The notes under the pieces are model-generated. The model did no database searches. It had not been told where the DNA came from and saw nothing but the letters and a program-made list of their open reading frames with translations. Below, one piece after another: positions 60,541 through 64,000 of a stretch of DNA of 64,000 bases. Each line of letters begins with the position of its first letter. Within the stretch, counting starts at the first letter, position 1. Location: the NCBI RefSeq assembly GCF_028657945.1, contig NZ_CP059693.1:3658001-3722000 (forward strand). The letters run 5' to 3'. Source of the stretch: Thalassomonas haliotis. Lineage in GTDB: Bacteria > Pseudomonadota > Gammaproteobacteria > Enterobacterales > Alteromonadaceae. Position numbers and translations under genes: made by a program.

Positions 60541-61830
60541 TTACCAGTGCGGTGTTAACGGCAAGCAAAGCACAAAACAGGCGCCGCCCAGGTCACTGTC
60601 TTCGACATAGGCCCTGCCCTGGTGCCAGTGCATGATTTTTTGGACGATTGCCAGCCCCAAACCAAAACCTCCGGTTTCCCGGCTGCGGCTTATATCTCCC
60701 CGGGAGAAGGCATCGAACACCAGAGATTTAAAGTCATCGGCAACCCCGTCACCATTGTCTTCCACCCGGATATAGCAATGCTCATTATCCTTGCTTAGAC
60801 GGATGCAAATTTCGCCATTGCCATATTTCACCGCATTAACAAGATAATTGTTTACCGCCCGGTCGATAAAATGCCGGTCGCAAACCAGGATTAACTCATC
60901 GGTTTGATTGATAAAGCTAAGCTCACCGCTAAAGCAGCTATGTTTTTCCAGCTGCTGGCCGATAATGTCGGCAACGGCATGCGGGGTAAATTCCAATACC
61001 GGTTTGTCGTGTTCAAAGGCGGCATACACCAGCATTTCGTTGATAAGTTCATCTAATTCGGTAACATCACTGCTGATCTGGCGAATATATTGACGACATT
61101 TTTCCTTGTCTTCGGACTTTTCCAGCATTTGCAAGGCAAACTTGGTGCGTGCCAACGGAGTTCTTAATTCATGGGAGACGGCATTGGTTAGCTCCTTTTG
61201 CTCTGCGATCAGCGCCTTGATACGCCCAGCCATCATATTAAACGTTTTAACCACAGGCGCTATGGTGGGGGTAAATGCCGTCGGCGCTTTAATATCCAGA
61301 TTGCCCTGACCGAATAAACGGGTGGATTTTTGCAGGGCATCGAGATCCCGGGACAGGGGCCATAACCAGAGCAAGATCACCAAGGCAGTGATCAGCAGGA
61401 AAAAGATCCGGATAAAGGCTCTTTGTTTTGGCCGGGTCGGTACTTTCACCGGCCCTAAAGTGAGCAAGGTAGCGTGATCGCCGAGTAAATAATAAAGCCG
61501 GATACTGGTGTTTTCGTAATACACCACCACCTCTTTGCTGACCAGCATCTCCTGCTGCGCAGCTTTAAAACGACTGCTGGCATTTTTTTCAATCAGGCTC
61601 ACCGGTAGTTTTAACTTGGTCGTTGCCTGGCTCAGGATTGTCGGCCACTGCTCCTTAGGCCTGTGATTAAGCAGATCGCCCACCGCAAAAAGTACCGATT
61701 TATAACCGGTATAGGACTCAATGTCCTGCTCCAGCTCCTGCGCCCAATATTCATCCAGTACCCAGGAAACCCCGGTAAAAGTGAGGATCATCATCAGGTA
61801 TAGGCTGATAAAAGTACTGCCGAATTTCAT
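60541..61830 (-). CDS. RstB-like sensor histidine kinase
   Basis: A 429-residue kinase: TM1 (about 6-25), a periplasmic sensor of ~110 residues, TM2 (about 140-157), a HAMP linker with WPLSRDLDALQKSTRLFGQGNLDIK, HisKA with TNAVSHELRTPLARTKFALQML, and HATPase_c with NYLVNAVKYGNG, EDNGDGV and FGLGLAIVQKI. The WPLSRDL linker is a hallmark of RstB-type kinases. It pairs with the regulator at 61956 and precedes the duplicate regulator at 59406. Confidence 0.9.
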   Translation of the reverse strand: MKFGSTFISLYLMMILTFTGVSWVLDEYWAQELEQDIESYTGYKSVLFAVGDLLNHRPKEQWPTILSQATTKLKLPVSLIEKNASSRFKAAQQEMLVSKEVVVYYENTSIRLYYLLGDHATLLTLGPVKVPTRPKQRAFIRIFFLLITALVILLWLWPLSRDLDALQKSTRLFGQGNLDIKAPTAFTPTIAPVVKTFNMMAGRIKALIAEQKELTNAVSHELRTPLARTKFALQMLEKSEDKEKCRQYIRQISSDVTELDELINEMLVYAAFEHDKPVLEFTPHAVADIIGQQLEKHSCFSGELSFINQTDELILVCDRHFIDRAVNNYLVNAVKYGNGEICIRLSKDNEHCYIRVEDNGDGVADDFKSLVFDAFSRGDISRSRETGGFGLGLAIVQKIMHWHQGRAYVEDSDLGGACFVLCLPLTPHW

Positions 61831-61955
61831 TTAAACCTCAAACATTAGCAAAGCTCAGGAACTGACTGAAATTACAGGAAAAAGCATGAAAAATGAAGGG
61901 AATACCGGGCTTAATTTACACCAGGCCCGGATTTTCGGTACATTAAGCCCGCTAG

Positions 61956-62672
61956 CTACACCCAGGCATCGGGCACGAACAGATAACCCTGCCCCCAGAT
62001 GGTTTTGATCCTGAACGGGGTTTCATTGCTGTCACGCAGTTTTTTTCTTAACCTGGAGATCCTGACATCAATACTACGGTCTAAACCGTCATACGGACGC
62101 CCCACCACAGATTTGTAGATATAATCACGGTTTTGTACTTCACCGGCTTTACTGGCCAGCAGCCATAATAAATCAAACTCCTGGCTGGTACAGACAATAT
62201 TTTCACCGTCCAGGCTCACTTGACGCGAACCTTTATTGATATTCAAACCACCGTAACTCACCGCCGAGCTTTCCTGGGGTTTAAGGGCAAACTGCCCCCG
62301 GCGCAACAAGGCATTGATGCGGGCAAGCAACACCCTGGGTTCTACCGGTTTAATAACATAATCATCGGCGCCAATTTCCAGTCCTAACACCTGGTCAAAG
62401 TCGGTCCCCTTGGCAGTTAAGATCAAAATAGGCCCGTTATAATTGGGCCTTAGGTCCCGGCAGAGACTAAAACCGTCTTTCCCCGGCAACATCACATCCA
62501 GCAGGATCAGATCTGGGGCAAATGAGAGTACGGTTTTCTCCACCGCGTCCCCCCGGTACTCCTGCCTGACATCAAAGCCTTCAGAAATCAGAAATTCACT
62601 TACTAAACCAGACAACTGGCGATCATCTTCAACCAATAAAATTTTTTTCACTGACAAAGTATTATCAGACAT
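61956..62672 (-). CDS. RstA-like response regulator
   Basis: A 238-residue OmpR-family regulator. Receiver with V-E-D-D, Asp in LILLDVMLPGKDG, ILTAKGTD and VIKPV; DNA-binding domain with SQEFDLLWLLASKAGEVQNRDYIYKSVVGRPYDGLDRSIDVRISRLRKKL and TIWGQGYLF. The RPYDGLDRSIDVRISRLRKKL helix is close to RstA. It is followed by its kinase 125 bp downstream. Confidence 0.93.
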   Translation of the reverse strand: MSDNTLSVKKILLVEDDRQLSGLVSEFLISEGFDVRQEYRGDAVEKTVLSFAPDLILLDVMLPGKDGFSLCRDLRPNYNGPILILTAKGTDFDQVLGLEIGADDYVIKPVEPRVLLARINALLRRGQFALKPQESSAVSYGGLNINKGSRQVSLDGENIVCTSQEFDLLWLLASKAGEVQNRDYIYKSVVGRPYDGLDRSIDVRISRLRKKLRDSNETPFRIKTIWGQGYLFVPDAWV

Positions 62673-63133
62673 TCATTTACTCCAACAGTAGCCATCACCG
62701 CTACCCTATGCTTGCCAAGACGACCAATAAGCTATTAGAGACCTATCGGCAGACAATAAGTTTCATTCCTAAAACGATAAATAACCCCTAACGCAGGAAA
62801 TACAACACAATCAAAGCTATTTATGACATTTATTCTAACAAAGCTTCATCTTTGCCAAGGTGGAAATTACAAGTTTTTACCTCTTGATTACATTTAGTTA
62901 CAAACAGCTGTTGGCAAGGTGTTATTGACTGTTTTAACAACGGCCCCATATCCTGTCGTGTTTTGTCTGATATTTTTACAACAGCTGTTCCAGTTCTCTT
63001 ATGAAAGGCAAAAAAATCAACTAAGTAGCCGATGTGGCCTGAAATATGCCCTTAACCCCCCTAAGAGAAAAGCCGGTGTGGGCACCACCATCATAACGGA
63101 CTTTTCTTAGCCGTAACAATCAGGAGTAACTTT
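62673..63133. other. Intergenic region between divergent transcription units
   Basis: About 460 bp between the leftward regulator operon and the rightward tiny membrane gene. AT-rich, with a possible promoter TTGACT-N18-TATCCT around 62928-62957 for the rightward gene. Short rightward frames here lack ribosome binding sites. No RNA gene seen. Confidence 0.35.
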
Positions 63134-63310
63134 ATGAAAAATGCCAAGATTTCATCTGTTTTTTTACTCGGTTTAGCTTTTCTCCTCTGCCAGTACAACC
63201 TGGTACACGCCAGCGCCCACGGCATGTCGGCCGTAGAGACCAACTTGTTGATTTTATTAGCCGTAACCGTTTCTGTTTTTACCTTGCTCAAACAAGGCAA
63301 GAAAAAATAG
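63134..63310 (+). CDS. Tiny membrane protein (58 residues)
   Basis: A 58-residue frame with AGGAG 8 bases before its ATG. Residues 8-26 form a signal-peptide-like hydrophobic stretch ending VHASAHG; residues 37-52 form a second hydrophobic segment followed by a basic tail ending GKKK. It is a small exported, membrane-anchored protein or a two-span membrane protein. A strong terminator follows directly, supporting real transcription. Family not recognised. Confidence 0.7.
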   Translation: MKNAKISSVFLLGLAFLLCQYNLVHASAHGMSAVETNLLILLAVTVSVFTLLKQGKKK

Positions 63311-63335
63311 CACTTTTCCCCGAGATCCCCTTTCG

Positions 63336-63369
63336 GCCCGGCAACTCTCCAACCTTGCCGGGCTTTTTC
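63336..63369 (+). terminator. Rho-independent terminator
   Basis: GCCCGGCAA, a 10-base loop, TTGCCGGGC, then TTTTT: a perfect 9-bp GC-rich stem with a T run, ending the tiny membrane gene and isolating xthA. Confidence 0.93.
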
Positions 63370-63525
63370 TTGCGCTAACGGCCTCTTTTGCTTACCCGGC
63401 TAAATCGGTTGGGGTTGATAAGTATTTAATGCTATTATTGCCCGCAATCAGCGACGTCAACCCGGCACCTGTCCGGTGACGGTAAGCAAAATAATAATTT
63501 CCACCTTTAAGGTTGTTATCTTCCT

Positions 63526-64000
63526 ATGAAAATAGTCTCTTTTAATATCAATGGCCTGCGGGCAAGACTCCATCAACTGCAAGCATTAATCGACAAGCAT
63601 CAGCCGGATATTATCGGTTTGCAGGAAATCAAGGTGCATAATGACGCCTTCCCCCTAGAAGCCGTTGAAGCCATGGGTTACCACGTTTATTTTCACGGCC
63701 AGAAGGCCCATTACGGCGTGGCAATGTTATGTAAAAAAGAAGCGGATCAGGTTCAGCTGGGTTTTCCTTCAGATGACGAAGACGCACAAAAGCGTATGAT
63801 CATGGTCACCACCACCAATGATCAGGGTGAAAAGGTGACCGTATTAAACGGCTATTTCCCCCAGGGAGATAACATCAGCCACGAAACCAAGTTCCCCTAC
63901 AAAAGACAGTTTTACAAAGACCTGATGGGCTACCTCAATGAACACCACCAGCCGGATGAGCACCTGGTAGTCATGGGGGACATTAATATTTCACCGACAG
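63526..64000 (+). CDS. xthA: Exodeoxyribonuclease III, 5' part
   Basis: The first 158 residues of an XthA-type AP endonuclease and 3'-5' exonuclease, cut off by the window end. N7 in MKIVSFNINGLRARL, the metal ligand E34 in GLQEIKV, YGVAML, NGYFPQGDN, and the start of the catalytic MGDINISP stretch are visible and match the EEP-fold DNA repair family. It should act in base excision repair. About 40% of the protein lies outside. Confidence 0.95.
   Translation, partial: MKIVSFNINGLRARLHQLQALIDKHQPDIIGLQEIKVHNDAFPLEAVEAMGYHVYFHGQKAHYGVAMLCKKEADQVQLGFPSDDEDAQKRMIMVTTTNDQGEKVTVLNGYFPQGDNISHETKFPYKRQFYKDLMGYLNEHHQPDEHLVVMGDINISPT

Noticed and set aside
1-64000. CRISPR arrays, tRNA or rRNA genes, transposases or integrases
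   Set aside because: None was found; the repeats present are two-copy direct repeats or short tandem repeats, not spaced arrays, and no recombinase motif was seen.

Overview
The window looks like chromosomal DNA from a marine gammaproteobacterium of the Alteromonadales, probably Colwelliaceae and Thalassomonas-like. This rests on protein resemblance only: SulA, XthA, YchJ, HinT, RstA/RstB-like and QseB-like regulators, PEP-CTERM proteins, a large TonB receptor and many solitary periplasmic binding proteins. No rRNA, tRNA or CRISPR array was seen.

Region by region. 1-3.9 kb: a partial GGDEF protein, a HIT protein and two divergent periplasmic binding proteins. 3.9-11.7 kb: one leftward, tightly packed nine-gene operon. 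In order of transcription it encodes an AMP-forming acyl ligase, a haem-oxygenase-fold diiron-oxidase-like protein, an SDR, a TPR protein, a QseB/PmrA-like response regulator and its kinase, a cupredoxin, an FTR1-like permease and an outer-membrane protein. 11.8-18.5 kb: a LexA-boxed sulA-like gene, a PhnD-like binding protein, a PEP-CTERM protein, and an array of three intact and three decayed copies of one binding-protein family. 18.6-25.2 kb: a TonB receptor, a histidine kinase, a decayed duplicate of the kinase and diguanylate-cyclase pair, and an intact response-regulator diguanylate cyclase. 25.6-41.5 kb: two flavin oxidases, a DUF885 lipoprotein, a LysR regulator, an unrecognised 825-residue protein, and a five-gene operon (permease, glutamine-synthetase-like ligase, aldehyde dehydrogenase, Fe-alcohol dehydrogenase, class I amidotransferase) that fits gamma-glutamylated amine or amino-alcohol catabolism.

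42-54.5 kb is an accessory, AT-richer region. It holds a controller-type restriction-modification system with a clear C-box. A secretion-effector mosaic follows, lying between two 749-bp direct repeats that each carry a SymE-like gene: a VgrG fragment, a lipase with an ankyrin lipoprotein, tandem 159-residue paralogues with a truncated third copy, and a membrane toxin/immunity-like pair. A frameshifted PEP-CTERM gene closes the region. 54.8-64 kb: a thermostable-hemolysin-family gene, YchJ, two two-component systems plus a duplicated RstA-like regulator, a tiny membrane protein, and the start of xthA.

The most interesting observation is one operator written twice. The direct repeat TTAAGATT-N3-TTAAGATT lies just upstream of both the acyl-ligase operon (11744-11762) and the thermostable hemolysin gene (55276-55294), 43.5 kb apart. 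The spacing is that of PmrA/QseB-type boxes, and the operon encodes a regulator of that class. This suggests a single regulon joining acyl activation, a diiron oxidase, an SDR, an iron-permease-like module and the hemolysin-family protein.
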